DNA of 64,000 nt, from the NCBI GenBank assembly GCA_004154925.1, contig QJNS01000025.1:1-64000 (forward strand). Direction: 5' to 3'. Shown here in pieces: positions 20,187 through 30,376 of the stretch. Below the pieces are notes generated by a model, which saw only the letters and a program-made list of their open reading frames with translations, was not told the DNA's origin and did no database searches. This stretch comes from Monosporascus cannonballus (taxonomy: Eukaryota > Ascomycota > Sordariomycetes > Xylariales). Numbering within the stretch: the stretch's first letter is position 1; each line of letters begins with the position of its first letter. Position numbers and translations under genes: made by a program.

Positions 20187-22733
20187 ATGAGGGGACATCT
20201 CCAGGAGACCTGTCGAAATCGGGCGAGACATCTGGGGAGGCTGACCCATCGTACCACCCCATTTGCGTCGATCTCTGGCTCGGTATCGAGACTGAGTTGG
20301 CGGGCCCTGGCTAGACGAACTAATAAGCCGCACCAGGGCCACCAGGACCACTACTCACGTGGCATCTTCGCCTCCCGCCAGCAACCAGATAAGGCCAATG
20401 GTAAAGGTACATTGGTGGCGCTGCCGGCTATTCTTGTTCTGGGAAGCTTACTCGTATATTCGCTATACCCAGGACATGAGCCGCGACAAGCCCATCTCGC
20501 GAGGCAGGATAGGCAGAAGTTGGCGAACGTGCGAAAAGATGACGAGTCTCGAAACGAGCAGAGGGCTTGGTTGAAATTTGCCAAGGGCTTCGAAGATTTC
20601 TCTAATGTGACTGACATCGAATGGTCAAACCTCTCGGACCGCATCGTGGACATGATCCTACCTGACTGGTCGAAGGCCATCCCAAGACAAGTCCGAAAGC
20701 TCCAAAGGGAGCTGTCTATGGCACCTGGCTCGCTGGCTGATGTGATCCGGAAGGAAGCCCAAGATCCGTTCATCCACCCTGAAATTCGCTATTCCGCCAA
20801 GGTGCGAGTTTCAGAGCAGCTCTGTGACGAGGAGAAGGAGTTTCTTGCTCGCCGGAAGAAAGTCGCGACGGCAGCTTTGGCCAGGTATCTCGGATTGGAA
20901 GAGAAAGACATCAATCCCGAGGACGTTCCTACCATTGCAGTATGTGGTTCCGGAGGCGGACTGCGAGCTCTGGTAGCTGGAACGGGCTCGCTGCTGGCGA
21001 TACAAGAGGACGGACTGCTCGACTGTGTGACGTATACTTCGGGCGTGAGTGGGTCATGCTGGCTCCAGTCCCTCTTTCACTCGTCTTTCACCAACGGACG
21101 GCTTGACCGAATTATCGAGCACATGAAATCAAGAATAGGGGTGCACTTCGCGTATCCACCGGTTGCCTTTTCATCCGTCACAACGGCCCCCACAAACAAA
21201 CTACTACTAAGCAGTATGGTGGAGAAGCTTAGGGGTGACCCTAATGCTACTTTCGGCCTCGTTGACATCTACGGAATCCTCCTCGCGGCAAGGCTGATGG
21301 TGCCAAAGGGCGAACTGGGTGTGAACGAGCGAGATTTCAAACTTTCTAACCAACGAGATTATGTGAAATATGGGCAAAACCCAATGCCTATTTACACGGC
21401 CGTGCGGCACGAGATACCGGGCCAAGATGTTCTACCTGACTCCAGCATCCCTCCGCCAGAAGACGCAAAAGAAATTGCCAAGCAGGAGGCATGGTTCCAG
21501 TGGTTCGAACTGACACCATACGAGTTTTTCTGCGAGGAATTCAACGCTGGCATCCCAACGTGGGCGATGGGTCGAAGGTTCAACGATGGAAAAGACGTCG
21601 CACCCGCGAGCGGCCTTCATCTGCCCGAACTACGTATGCCTGTCTTGATGGGGATTTTTGGCTCTGCATTCTGTGCTACGCTTAGCCACTACTACCGTGA
21701 AGTCCGGCCTCTCGTAAGGAGTCTCACTGGTTTCTCTGCTATCGATGACATGATCCATACACGCAGTCACGACCTGGAGAAAGTCCATCCCTTTGAGCCT
21801 GCGCAAATCCCCAACTTTGTCTACAACATGGAGGGCAAGTTACGGTTCACGACACCCACTAAGATTGCAAGGAGTGAATATATCCAACTGATGGACGCGG
21901 GCATGTCGAACAACCTACCGTTATACCCTTTGCTTAGACCAGGCAGAGATATCGACATTATCGTGGCATTCGACGCTTCAGCTGACGTTAAAACCGACAA
22001 TTGGTTATCCGTAGCAGACGGCTACGCCCGCCAGCGCGGCATTAAGGGCTGGCCCGTGGGCGTAGGATGGCCGAAAGCCTCAGACTCGCTGGAGGAAATT
22101 GAACAACAGCTCGAAGCTGCACAGGCCGACTCCCCAGCAGAAGCTAAACACAAGCTGCAAGAAGCCCAACAAGAGCAGAAGGCACATTCACACATCACAA
22201 TAGGTGCCGAGGGGAAGGACGACCAGCAACGATCTGCACCGACAACCCGGCAGCCGTCCGAAGAGGCAGAGGAGAATATCTCGCACCCCGAGACGTCGGA
22301 CCTCGGATACTGCACGATCTGGGTGGGCAGCAAGGCGGAACGGTCCTCGGAGCCGCCGCCGCCGTCCAAGGCGCTGACGGAAGACGATGAGGCGTCTTGG
22401 CAGCAGCTCAGGGAACCGGACGCCGGGCTCGCCATCGTCTATCTGCCGCTCCTCGCGAACCCCAAGGTGCCCGGCGTCGACCCCGCGCGCTCCGACTACC
22501 TGAGCACGTGGAACTTCGTGTACACGCCTGAGCAGGTCGACGGCGTCGTGGCCCTCGCGCGCGCCAACTTCGACGAGGGCCGCGAGCAGATCCGCGGCTG
22601 CGTGCGCGCCGTCTATGAGCGCAAGAAGCGGTTGCGCGAGGAGCGCGAGGAAGGCATGCGCCACGACAAGTATCGCAGGCTCGTGAGGCTCGGGATTAAT
22701 GATAGACTCGGCGAGGGGGACCACTTTAGTTAA
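20187..22733 (+). CDS. plaA: Cytosolic phospholipase A2-like lipase, probably mitochondrial
   Basis: A single exon from ATG 20187 (the frame extends 5 codons further up only to a TTG); 848 aa. It hydrolyses acyl esters of glycerophospholipids. The cPLA2 catalytic domain begins near residue 250 with an oxyanion-type 'CGSGGGLRAL', followed by the nucleophile motif 'SGVSGSCW' near 285 and the Asp motif 'MDAGMSNNLPLYP' near 570. The Asp motif sits before 'DIIVAFDASADV'. The first 75 residues are rich in Arg, Ser and Thr with almost no acids, and are followed by one hydrophobic segment ('LVALPAILVLGSLLVYSLY', about 78-97). This is the layout of a mitochondrial presequence plus a membrane anchor. 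In Aspergillus the plaA product is described as a mitochondrial cPLA2-like enzyme of similar length. The C-terminus carries a charged coiled region. The symbol is by similarity only. Confidence 0.85.
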   Translation: MRGHLQETCRNRARHLGRLTHRTTPFASISGSVSRLSWRALARRTNKPHQGHQDHYSRGIFASRQQPDKANGKGTLVALPAILVLGSLLVYSLYPGHEPRQAHLARQDRQKLANVRKDDESRNEQRAWLKFAKGFEDFSNVTDIEWSNLSDRIVDMILPDWSKAIPRQVRKLQRELSMAPGSLADVIRKEAQDPFIHPEIRYSAKVRVSEQLCDEEKEFLARRKKVATAALARYLGLEEKDINPEDVPTIAVCGSGGGLRALVAGTGSLLAIQEDGLLDCVTYTSGVSGSCWLQSLFHSSFTNGRLDRIIEHMKSRIGVHFAYPPVAFSSVTTAPTNKLLLSSMVEKLRGDPNATFGLVDIYGILLAARLMVPKGELGVNERDFKLSNQRDYVKYGQNPMPIYTAVRHEIPGQDVLPDSSIPPPEDAKEIAKQEAWFQWFELTPYEFFCEEFNAGIPTWAMGRRFNDGKDVAPASGLHLPELRMPVLMGIFGSAFCATLSHYYREVRPLVRSLTGFSAIDDMIHTRSHDLEKVHPFEPAQIPNFVYNMEGKLRFTTPTKIARSEYIQLMDAGMSNNLPLYPLLRPGRDIDIIVAFDASADVKTDNWLSVADGYARQRGIKGWPVGVGWPKASDSLEEIEQQLEAAQADSPAEAKHKLQEAQQEQKAHSHITIGAEGKDDQQRSAPTTRQPSEEAEENISHPETSDLGYCTIWVGSKAERSSEPPPPSKALTEDDEASWQQLREPDAGLAIVYLPLLANPKVPGVDPARSDYLSTWNFVYTPEQVDGVVALARANFDEGREQIRGCVRAVYERKKRLREEREEGMRHDKYRRLVRLGINDRLGEGDHFS

Positions 22734-23472
22734 TGAGTTAATGAGTTGACGAGTTGACGTTGGCGGATAATTACGGGGGTTTGGTTATGTGTGCGTATGA
22801 GTACGTATCTATAAGGACGGAGCGTGGATTTCGAACGTAGCGGGCTTGTTTTTTTTTTTGTGTGTGTACATATATTGGATAGAACCTGGAGGAAGGGTAG
22901 ATGGGAGATACCCTCGCATGTGTTTTAGTAGATGGATTAAGAAATCGTGAGATAGCTGTGTTCCGTTCAAAGCCCGCTGTCCTTCTGCGGTCGAAACTTG
23001 AGGTAGGGTTTCCTAAAGAGCTGTGTTCAGTGGATACCATTTCGCCATGCGAGATCTCGTCATTCGTAAACACAACCATCCTCACAAGCCGTACGTATCG
23101 ACGGGACGAAGAGCGTATGTCTATGCAAAAGAACTTTTTTTTTACACAGACTTCTTTGGCTGGCCTACGCCGGGGATATGCTTGAATATATAGTACAAGT
23201 GAGGAACGGTGCGGGCCGAACCGTCCCGTCGCGGTGCTGTCTTAAAACCCAAACCCGGCTTCCTCGTGATATGTGGGCGCACCCAACAATTGGTACATCA
23301 TATCCTTTCCTAGGTGTTCGTGGTGGGGGGAGATTTTCGTACACCGAACCGCCACAAGTCCCCTAGCCCTTATTCCGAGCGTTCCCTGAAGACTTTCCCC
23401 CGCCCCCTTTTTTCCCCGAAAAAAAGATCCCCTTTCTTCCGTAGACAGATAGACCGACCGACAGTTTCCTCT
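22734..23472. other. Convergent intergenic spacer
   Basis: 3' flank of the phospholipase and of mL44. It contains gagtt(a/g)a-type repeats at 22731-22760 and a poly-T tract near 22850. No gene recognised. Confidence 0.6.
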
Positions 23473-23995
23473 CTATGATATTACCTCGCCGATGTCGACG
23501 TACAGCGGCTTCCAGGGCGCGGCGTCCTCGGCGAAGGTGTCGCTGGGCAGGCCGACGTCCTCGCCGGGGCTGTAGAGGTACCAGGCCTTGAGGCAGTTGA
23601 TGGCGGCGGCGATGCGGGCGGCGTCGAGGCTGGGGCCGATGCCCTCGCCGAGCTTGTCGCGGCCGCTGTAGATGCCGACGACGAAGACGGGGGTGCGGCT
23701 CATGCGGCCCGTCTCGCTCAGCAGGCGCGCGACGGGCGGCTCGAAGTTCTCGCGCGCGCACAGCCGCACGAGCTCCCGCGTCGGCAGCTTGAACTCGAAC
23801 AGCCCCGCCAAGTCCAGCCGCCGCGACAGCACGTGCGATCTGATGAAGGCCTTGGCCGCCTCGCGGTCGCAGTACAGGTAGACGGCGCCGATGACGGCGC
23901 GCACGAAGTTGGCGTGCGCACTCCCTTCCACCTCCTCCATCACCTCCTTGGTGTTCCGCTCGGCGCTCACCTCCGGGACCCCCGCCTTGACCGAT

Positions 23996-24028
<33 letters not shown>

Positions 24029-24762
24029 TCCTTCGACAGCATCTCGCCGAACGAATCGTCGTATAAGATCCGACTGCTCATGCCCCGCCGCCACTTGTAC
24101 TTGACCAGCTCTTTCGACTCGGCGCGCACGTAGCCCCACTTGTTCATCATGACGGTCGGTCTATCGGTGGCGTATTGCAGCAGGCCCGGATCCACCTCCT
24201 CGCCCGGGGCGGCGGCGGCCTCGACACCCCACGCCCGCGCGACCTGGTGCAGCGCCGGCACACCCGCGTACGCTTTCATCGCCGCGAAGTTGATGATCAT
24301 CGGCAGCCGGGGGTACCGCGCCACAAGAAATTCCGACGTGTGGTATTGCAGGAGGGCGGACCCCACGTACGCCAGGTTCGCATTGTTGAAGCGCGGATGT
24401 GCGTCGGCCGAGGCGTCGACCAGCGTCCGTGCTAGCGTCTGCAGCGGGATCTTGGACGATAATGAGAGCCGGGCGTGCAGGGCAGCGAGCTTGGCGGACC
24501 GCAACGCCCGGTCCGGGTGGGGTGACGGCAGCGGTAAATTGCGTGTATCGGGGATATTCGGAGGGGCGGCGTCCTCATGTACGACCTCGGCCGTGGCCGC
24601 CGCAGACTGGCATCTTATCTGGCTCTGGTTCTGGGAATATAGCGACGGTGTCCGTGTCGTCGATCTGCAGCAGTTCTGAACGGCTCGTGGTATCCTCCGG
24701 GCGGCCGGGCGGCAGGGTGTTGACGTGAGCAATTGGCTCGATAACCTTTCTATTCTCTTCAT
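23473..24762 (-). CDS. mrpl3: Mitochondrial large-subunit ribosomal protein mL44 (RNase III-like)
   Basis: 429 aa, single exon. The N-terminal ~70 residues are basic and Ser/Thr-rich, as for a mitochondrial presequence. An RNase III-fold domain follows (about 85-325, with 'ALHARLSLSSKIPLQTLARTL', 'YVGSALLQYHTSEFLV' and 'FVRAVIGAVYLY'), then a double-stranded RNA-binding fold near 330-415 ('FVVGIYSGRDKLGEGIGPSL'). In this family the RNase III fold is structural and the catalytic acidic signature is absent, which fits what is seen. It is a component of the mitochondrial 54S subunit (yeast Mrpl3). An unusual run of about 12 alanines (near residue 242, from a GCC/CGG-rich tract at about 23995-24035) sits between two helices of the RNase III region. 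Confidence 0.88.
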
Positions 24763-25290
24763 GATTTAGATACTAGGTTTCCTGACTCCTCCCTCATCCC
24801 ACCGTGCTGCAGTTGTTGGGGACACGAGGGGCGGCCGTTGGGCGGGCGAGAACTAAATCGCTGGGTTGGGTATTCGGTCTCGTGCTGGCCCGAGAAAAAG
24901 TTTCTGAGGATTGAAGCAGCTGGCGGGCGTGTGGGAAGCTCCGGGGCCCGCCCATTCAACCATCTGCCACTGTACGTTCGCACAGTACACAGTACGTGCT
25001 AAGATAAGGCTATCTATATACTACCAAGGCAGGTACGGGCTCTGCTAAGGTAGGTGGGGGAGGTACCTACCACTAACCCGGCAGATCTCCGGGCCGCTAA
25101 GCTTCAGTGTTCTAGGTAGGGCCCCGCTGTAAGTAAGGTCGTGCCAAGGTCCATGCAACCTGCCTAGTCACTCAGCAGTGGATCTCGAAATAACGACGAC
25201 ATTCCCCGAGACAGCTACAGCTACTTTCCGTACTAATAGCTCGCCAATTGATCACATCTCAAGACTTCGAACATCTTACAATTAGCCAAG
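24763..25290. promoter_or_regulatory. Shared upstream region of two divergent mitochondrial-type genes
   Basis: 528 bp separates the start codons of mL44 (minus) and the small membrane protein (plus). It contains several aggtacctacc / ctaaggtaggt motifs at 25020-25080. The region must hold both promoters. No specific factor site can be assigned. Confidence 0.5.
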
Positions 25291-25734
25291 ATGGTAAGGT
25301 CTCCAGATAGGCCCCTTTAACTGCATATACTAACAAGCATTAGGGCGGTGGTGCTCGAGTCCCGTAAGCTAATACGTAGTCGCAATATTTCGCCCGATCC
25401 TTCTAACAACTTTCGACGACCTGCAGCTACCCCAAGCACGTCTGGTCGCCGGCCGGTGGCTGGTATGCGCAACCCTCGAACTGGAAGACGAATACCGCCA
25501 TCTTCACCGGCGTCATCGTTGGCATCACGGCCCTGGCCTGGAAGCTGAGCGCCGAGCGGGAATACAGACACAAGATGCCAGAACAAGGCCGGTTCTTCCC
25601 TAGCCGATAGTGCGTTCCAATCTCTCCCGGATCATGCCCGGCAGTATCCCGAGTCGCTGACATTATCGCGCAGTTGGAGTAAGCAGATCAAGCAGTATGA
25701 AGCGGAGCAGAAGGCGAGCAAGGGAGAATCATAG
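25291..25734 (+). CDS. Small mitochondrial membrane protein (possible complex I accessory subunit)
   Basis: Four exons: 25291-25293 (only the ATG), 25344-25363 (20 nt), 25427-25609 and 25674-25734. All introns have GT...AG, and CTAAC branch sites are visible in introns 1 and 2. The product is 88 aa and begins MGGGARVPYPKHVW. It has one hydrophobic segment (about 34-50, 'NTAIFTGVIVGITALAW') followed by a charged 'SAEREYRHKMPE' and a Trp/Tyr-containing tail 'FFPSRYWSKQIKQYE'. The short single-pass layout resembles small NADH:ubiquinone oxidoreductase accessory subunits of the B12/NDUFB type in fungi. Which subunit it is cannot be decided by eye. Clean splicing over four exons in one frame makes the gene itself secure. 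Confidence 0.8.
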
Positions 25735-26509
25735 ACCTGATAGAGACCCAACGCCAGCATTCATCGTTCTGTACATATTATGCAATTGGGAGCGGGATAC
25801 ATCACAAGATCCGTCTTATCTACCAAGATACGGATCGTGAATATGACAGAATCCAGTATCCTTGTTCTAATGACGTACTAAAACATCAGGCCACCATCTG
25901 GACAAGTGCTATGTGTACTGTCTCCCCTTCCCGCGACAGCTATCTATACGATCCAGCACATGGACACCTACCGAGTTTATGAGCTCTGGATAGAAGCTGA
26001 GAAGCGCTGACGATGTAGCATTTTTCTCTCGTCAAGCTATCCTCCCCTGGAAGGGGCTGATGATGCTTATTCAGTTTATAACTATGATCTCCCGGGTAGC
26101 CTGGGCATATCATCCCCTTGCACAATGCGACGATTCCACATCTTATTTATAACACTCCTATGATCAGACGCCCTCAGCTCCTTACACGTCTCCAGCTACG
26201 TCAGGAAATATATATATACCTACCTAGAGGGGAAGCTCCCTTAGCTGCAAGTAAGAGACAGGTAGGAAGTTTCAGGGGCAAGGTCGCACTTAACACATTA
26301 CATACACGGCAATGCAACAGCCTTTGAACACATAGGGGGCGATAAGGATCATGTTAACATAACGTGCTCATCTAACTACAAAATTCCTCGATATCTGCGA
26401 CTATACTCTACAACTATTAGATGCAAGATGTTGCGCTGACCTGTCTACCTAACCGCGCGGGCCGGTCGTACCCACACCCTCTCTTTAGAACCGGCATCAC
26501 ATTCACTCC
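25735..26509. other. Intergenic, no gene recognised
   Basis: Ordinary composition. Short open frames only. Confidence 0.55.
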
Positions 26510-27270
26510 CGACTTCCCAAGGCTAAGGATCTTAGGTTAGGACTAGCAAGAGCTCGCTGAGCCTCGCCGCTAGAGATGTGTGGACGATGACTCGTTTGGG
26601 CGACGTGCGAATCTATCCTGCATTGGAGAAAACTCCGAAAACAACGGATCCCACTGCGTCCTTTGTATTCGCATCGTCCAGGATCAGCACCGGAGCCTTT
26701 GCTGCTGAGTTCGAGGACCCATCGTTTCACCCGCGTTGTTGCCCAGCCGGCGGTGATTTTGCCGACTCGGCCGCTGCCTGTGAAGTTTGAGGCGCCTTAT
26801 CCAAGGGGTGCCGCACTGCATATTCGGGGACGGCTGGCGCTCTCTCTGCCGATGTAGGCGGGAAGTTCAGGCAACCAGGCGGCTGCCCTCCAGAAGTTAG
26901 TGCCTGTACGAGGTGCTGGACCCAGCTCCTGGTAGCCGACGCCTCGGCAGAGAGAACGGCCGGCGCGTCGCCCTGCAGGTAACCTTCGAGGATGTCGGCG
27001 GCCTTGGGGAAGACGAGGCGGCGCGTGGACGTGTTTCCGCGCGTCCAGATTCGAACGCCGCCGATGCGCTCTTGCTTTGCCCTGCTTTAATCCCCTACCG
27101 CTGCGGATGCGCAGTCATAGATCCGCTCTCTCCTCATGGGATTCATGACCCCGAAAGTCGCGCGGTCCGCGCTCGGCGTGTAAGAGCCATCGATGACGAG
27201 TAGCTGGGGCTCGGAATGGGGGGCTTGGGTGCCTGCCATTGCCGTAGCGGATTTCACCTTCGCTAGCCAT
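26510..27270 (-). pseudogene. Aldehyde dehydrogenase (salicylaldehyde/vanillin-type), decayed
   Basis: The minus strand from ATG 27270 encodes pieces of an NAD(P)-dependent aldehyde dehydrogenase: 'LLVIDGSYTPSADRATFGVMNP' as the N-terminal strand, 'KAADILEGYLQ', 'SWVQHLV', then directly 'GCLNFPPTSAERAPAV' and 'NFTGSGRVGKI', 'WVLEL' (the catalytic-Glu region), and 'LDDANTKDAV'. About 80 residues between the helix at SWVQ and GCLNF, covering the 'PWNAP' cofactor region, are missing. There are several frameshifts and stops. At the active site the expected GQICMS reads stop-I-R-T-S, so the catalytic Cys is gone (a CGC codon). Everything after 'RVIVHTSL' is absent. Family members oxidise aromatic aldehydes to acids. 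Confidence 0.82.
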
Positions 27271-27900
27271 GTTGATAGTTTTGCCCGTCGAACTGAATTG
27301 CTTGAAAGTCAGAGATAGGTCTGCAAGAAATCCATAACTGTCGAACGAGGACGGTTAAAGAGGCTAGCGTATTTTGTTTCACCCGTCCTTCCCGGCTGGC
27401 CGCTCTGTCCAGACCGCCCGTACGCTTCCCCTACTCTGCGTACATCGACCATTTCTTTCTCCGTCCTATTCATGGTTACCAATAACCGCGAAGCTACCCC
27501 GCATATGCATGTCATGTGTCGAATTCCGGATCAATAACTCTCGAATAGGGGTAAGCTGGGTTAAGCTGCCTACTACTTTCCTCCACTTTCCTGGTCTAGT
27601 ACCACGATCTTGGAACCAGAAATACGACTCGTCTTCCCCACAAACCAGGGGTGCGGGGAGCGAGCGTAATGCTTAAGCGATATAGATGAGGCTATGGCGC
27701 CTAGCTAACCGGGTCCAACTTACTACATAGGTAAACCGCAATCGCGCCAACAAAATGAAGAGAGTCCATCTCGAAGGCGGCGGTTTTTTTCTTGTTGAGT
27801 TAGTCATTGCAAAGAGCGCTCTCGTCCACGGTGGCGATTTCATGACACCGGTATCCTATCCTCTTACGCGACAAACTCAAGAAAATGTCGTTGAACGTAT
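27271..27900. other. Intergenic between two divergent pseudogenes
   Basis: It may hold the old shared promoter of the ALDH (minus) and ThDP-enzyme (plus) relics. The 5' coding part of the ThDP enzyme may begin near 27755 but is not recognisable there. Confidence 0.4.
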
Positions 27901-29280
27901 CTGTATCCTGACATATCTTCGCCTACACGCCTCACGGGGCCCTCAGCGATCCCCCAAGCCCTTGCCTCGGCGGGCAATGCCCACCTCTTCGTGAATCCTG
28001 GTTAAGACCACCCAGCGTTCCTCGCGGCGTTCAGCTCGCAGACGCCCACGGGTCTCCACATCTTCACCTCTCCGACTGAGACGAACACCCTGTCCGCAGC
28101 CTCCGGCTTCGCGCAAGTCATGGGGGCACCCGGCGGCCGTCCTCGTCAACGTGGAATGCGGCAGGCAGGGACTGGCCCGGGCGCGATCCTCAACGTGGCG
28201 AAGGGCTGCACCCCCGTCATGATCCTCGCCGGCGCGGTCCCGGTGACGGTGTACGGCGAGTTGCACGGGAACCGCAACGAGTACATCCACCGGGCACAGG
28301 ACGTCCCCGACCAGCGGGCGATCGTGCGGCAGTACAGGCGGTACGAGCATGAAATCCGCAGGCCGCAGAACGCCGCTCAGAGAGTGCCACGTTCCTTGCA
28401 GTTTGCGACGAATAGCCTGCGAGGCCCGGCCTACCTCATCGCTAGTAGAGAACGCTTGAGGAGGAATTTGCGCCTCCGGGAAGCGACAGCCGATCTGCGC
28501 CTTGTCGGCCTCCACGAAAGCACACGAGCCTAGAGGCTACCAGGCTCTGGACAAAATAATCGGGCCACCCCTTACGGTATTCGGGAGTTATATTATGAGA
28601 ATTGAATAATCCGTATCCGGCCAACGACGATAAGGTTATTTAACCTGAAAACAAAAAACCCTCGTTATTCGATTTTACCGAATGTAATTTCCGTAGGTGC
28701 TTAATATGAAGATATAATGGCGATTAGATACACCTTCGGAGTCAGAGGTGACCCAACGATTGTGCCCAGAGCCTGGCAACTCAGCGGATCATCTGCACCA
28801 CGACGCGGTCCTATCGCTGATTGGCAGCGGCGCCGGATCACTCGGATGGTGCTCCGGCGCCACGGTCCGCGCATCTCCCGCGCTGCGGTCCGCCGTGGCG
28901 CCCACCGGGGACGAGACCTGGCTCTTCGCCGTCCCCAGCTGCGCGTACTTGATCGCAAGGAAGTATGATGCCCCCTTCCTCACGGTCATCTGGAACAACG
29001 GCGACTGGAAGAGCCCTCAAGAACGCCTGCCTCGGGTTGCATCCCGAACTAGCTGCTATAACTGAAGGGCGGGGTTCCGCCGGGGAGGGGAAGGGGGGTT
29101 CAGCGATAGCCTGATGACCTCGATCGCGCCGTCTCCCGCGCTCGGGAGGGTCCCCAAGGATGCCGGCGATGGGTGGTGGCGCATCGTGAAGGGTGTTGGG
29201 GAAGCCCTTGACGCTTGCATGGAGACCGTTAGGGCTGTCTGGGAGAAGCGGCGTCCGTTGATAGAATTAGTAGTGATTGA
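27900..29280 (+). pseudogene. Thiamine-diphosphate-dependent acetolactate-synthase-like enzyme, decayed
   Basis: Blocks of a ThDP enzyme lie in order but in different frames. The PYR domain gives 'HLFVNPG', 'LHIFTSPTETNTLSAASGFAQVMG' and 'ILNVAKG.TPVMILAGAVPVTVYGELHGNRNEYIH', then 'QDVPDQRAIVRQYRRYE' and 'RGPAYLIASRE'. After a gap that removes the central domain, the PP domain gives 'GSGAGSLGW', 'TGDETWLFAVPS.AYLIARKYDAPFLTVIWNN' and 'WKSP'. The last part, near 29150-29250, gives 'DGWWRIVKGVGEALDACMETV'. A TAA follows NPG, frameshifts occur near 28120 and 28510-28740, and the metal-binding GDGS/NN motif is altered. In fungi this family is often next to aromatic-acid genes. Its substrate is not known. 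Confidence 0.8.
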
Positions 29281-29494
29281 TAGTATTTAGTTATATTCCT
29301 CGATTTTCATTACACCTTCCATTACTAGCTTTCATTCTGACGCTTTTCATGGCATGTATAATTACCAGCAAAGGCTTGTAGCCATATGCGATTGGTTAAG
29401 GTCGTACGTAGCCTTGTATTGCCCACAAACATCCAAAGTTCATACTAAGTTCAACGCCTCGTCTTGACTATACGTCATACAATGCCCCCCTTTT

Positions 29495-30376
29495 TTATTC
29501 CTTCAAGAAATCTGTTATGATCTCTCGAAACTGATCAAAGCCGTCGATATAGCAAACATGTCCCGCACCTTTGATGACTTTCAAGTCCACGGATGCGTTC
29601 GGGTCGCTACTTTTCCTGATCCCATCTTCGATGCCCTGGCGTAGTTCTTTCATAGTCTGCGGCAAATTCGCATCTTTCTCACCAACGAGTAGCAGCGCCC
29701 TCTCCACGCCACGGCCAGCATCCTCTAGCAGAGGTCGCAGGTCGAAACTCTTGCTGCGAAGCGCCGCACAGCAGGTCTCGAATCCGTCGATGCTAGTCTC
29801 GCTCATGGCCTGTCGCATGCGTGCCGTTTCGGACGGGTTCTCTTCCATCCACCCGCGCCCGAACCATCGCTCCAGGGTCGCCCCGACTGTCGTATCCATA
29901 TTCCCCGCTTGGCGGGCGGCACTCACCCGCGGCCCGAAGACATCGGCCGTTCCCGCATTGGCGGGCGAGCACGAGATCGTATCGCACGCGACGAGGCGGG
30001 AGATAATGTTGGGGTGTCTGGCGGCGAACACGATGCCCGTCGCGGCACCCATGCTGACACCGATCCAGGCATGGAGCTTCGGTATTCCCAGGTGGCGAAG
30101 GAGATGGCGCGCATCGTCCGCTAGCGAGTCGAAGGTGGTTGACGACAGATCTTGTGCGACGGAGGAGCCGCCGTGACCGGGTGGATCGTAGCGTAGCACC
30201 CGGAAACCCTCCGAAGCCAGTACTGGAACCACATGATCCCAGGACTGGAGAGGGGCACAAAGAGAGTTGGAAAGGATGACGGTTGGGCCGTCGGCTGATG
30301 ATGATGATGATGCTGTAATTGCGTATCTCATAACACGCCCGGACGGGAGCGTGAATAATGCCGTCTTGGCCGACAT
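29495..30376 (-). CDS. Alpha/beta hydrolase, 3-oxoadipate enol-lactonase-like
   Basis: 293 aa, single exon, no lesion. The fold markers are in order: an oxyanion-side 'SNSLCAPLQSWD' near 35-46, 'RYDPPGHGGS' near 63-72, the nucleophile elbow 'GVSMGA' near 107-112, acid 'LLVGEKDANLP' near 235, and catalytic His in 'GAGHVCYIDG' near 270. This arrangement, and the length, fit PcaD-type enol-lactone hydrolases, which act in the beta-ketoadipate route for protocatechuate and catechol. Other small-ester hydrolases share the fold. The gene sits in the middle of three pseudogenes for aromatic-type enzymes and is the only complete one, transcribed opposite to two of them. Substrate assignment is an inference. 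Confidence 0.85.
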   Translation of the reverse strand: MSAKTALFTLPSGRVMRYAITASSSSSADGPTVILSNSLCAPLQSWDHVVPVLASEGFRVLRYDPPGHGGSSVAQDLSSTTFDSLADDARHLLRHLGIPKLHAWIGVSMGAATGIVFAARHPNIISRLVACDTISCSPANAGTADVFGPRVSAARQAGNMDTTVGATLERWFGRGWMEENPSETARMRQAMSETSIDGFETCCAALRSKSFDLRPLLEDAGRGVERALLLVGEKDANLPQTMKELRQGIEDGIRKSSDPNASVDLKVIKGAGHVCYIDGFDQFREIITDFLKE

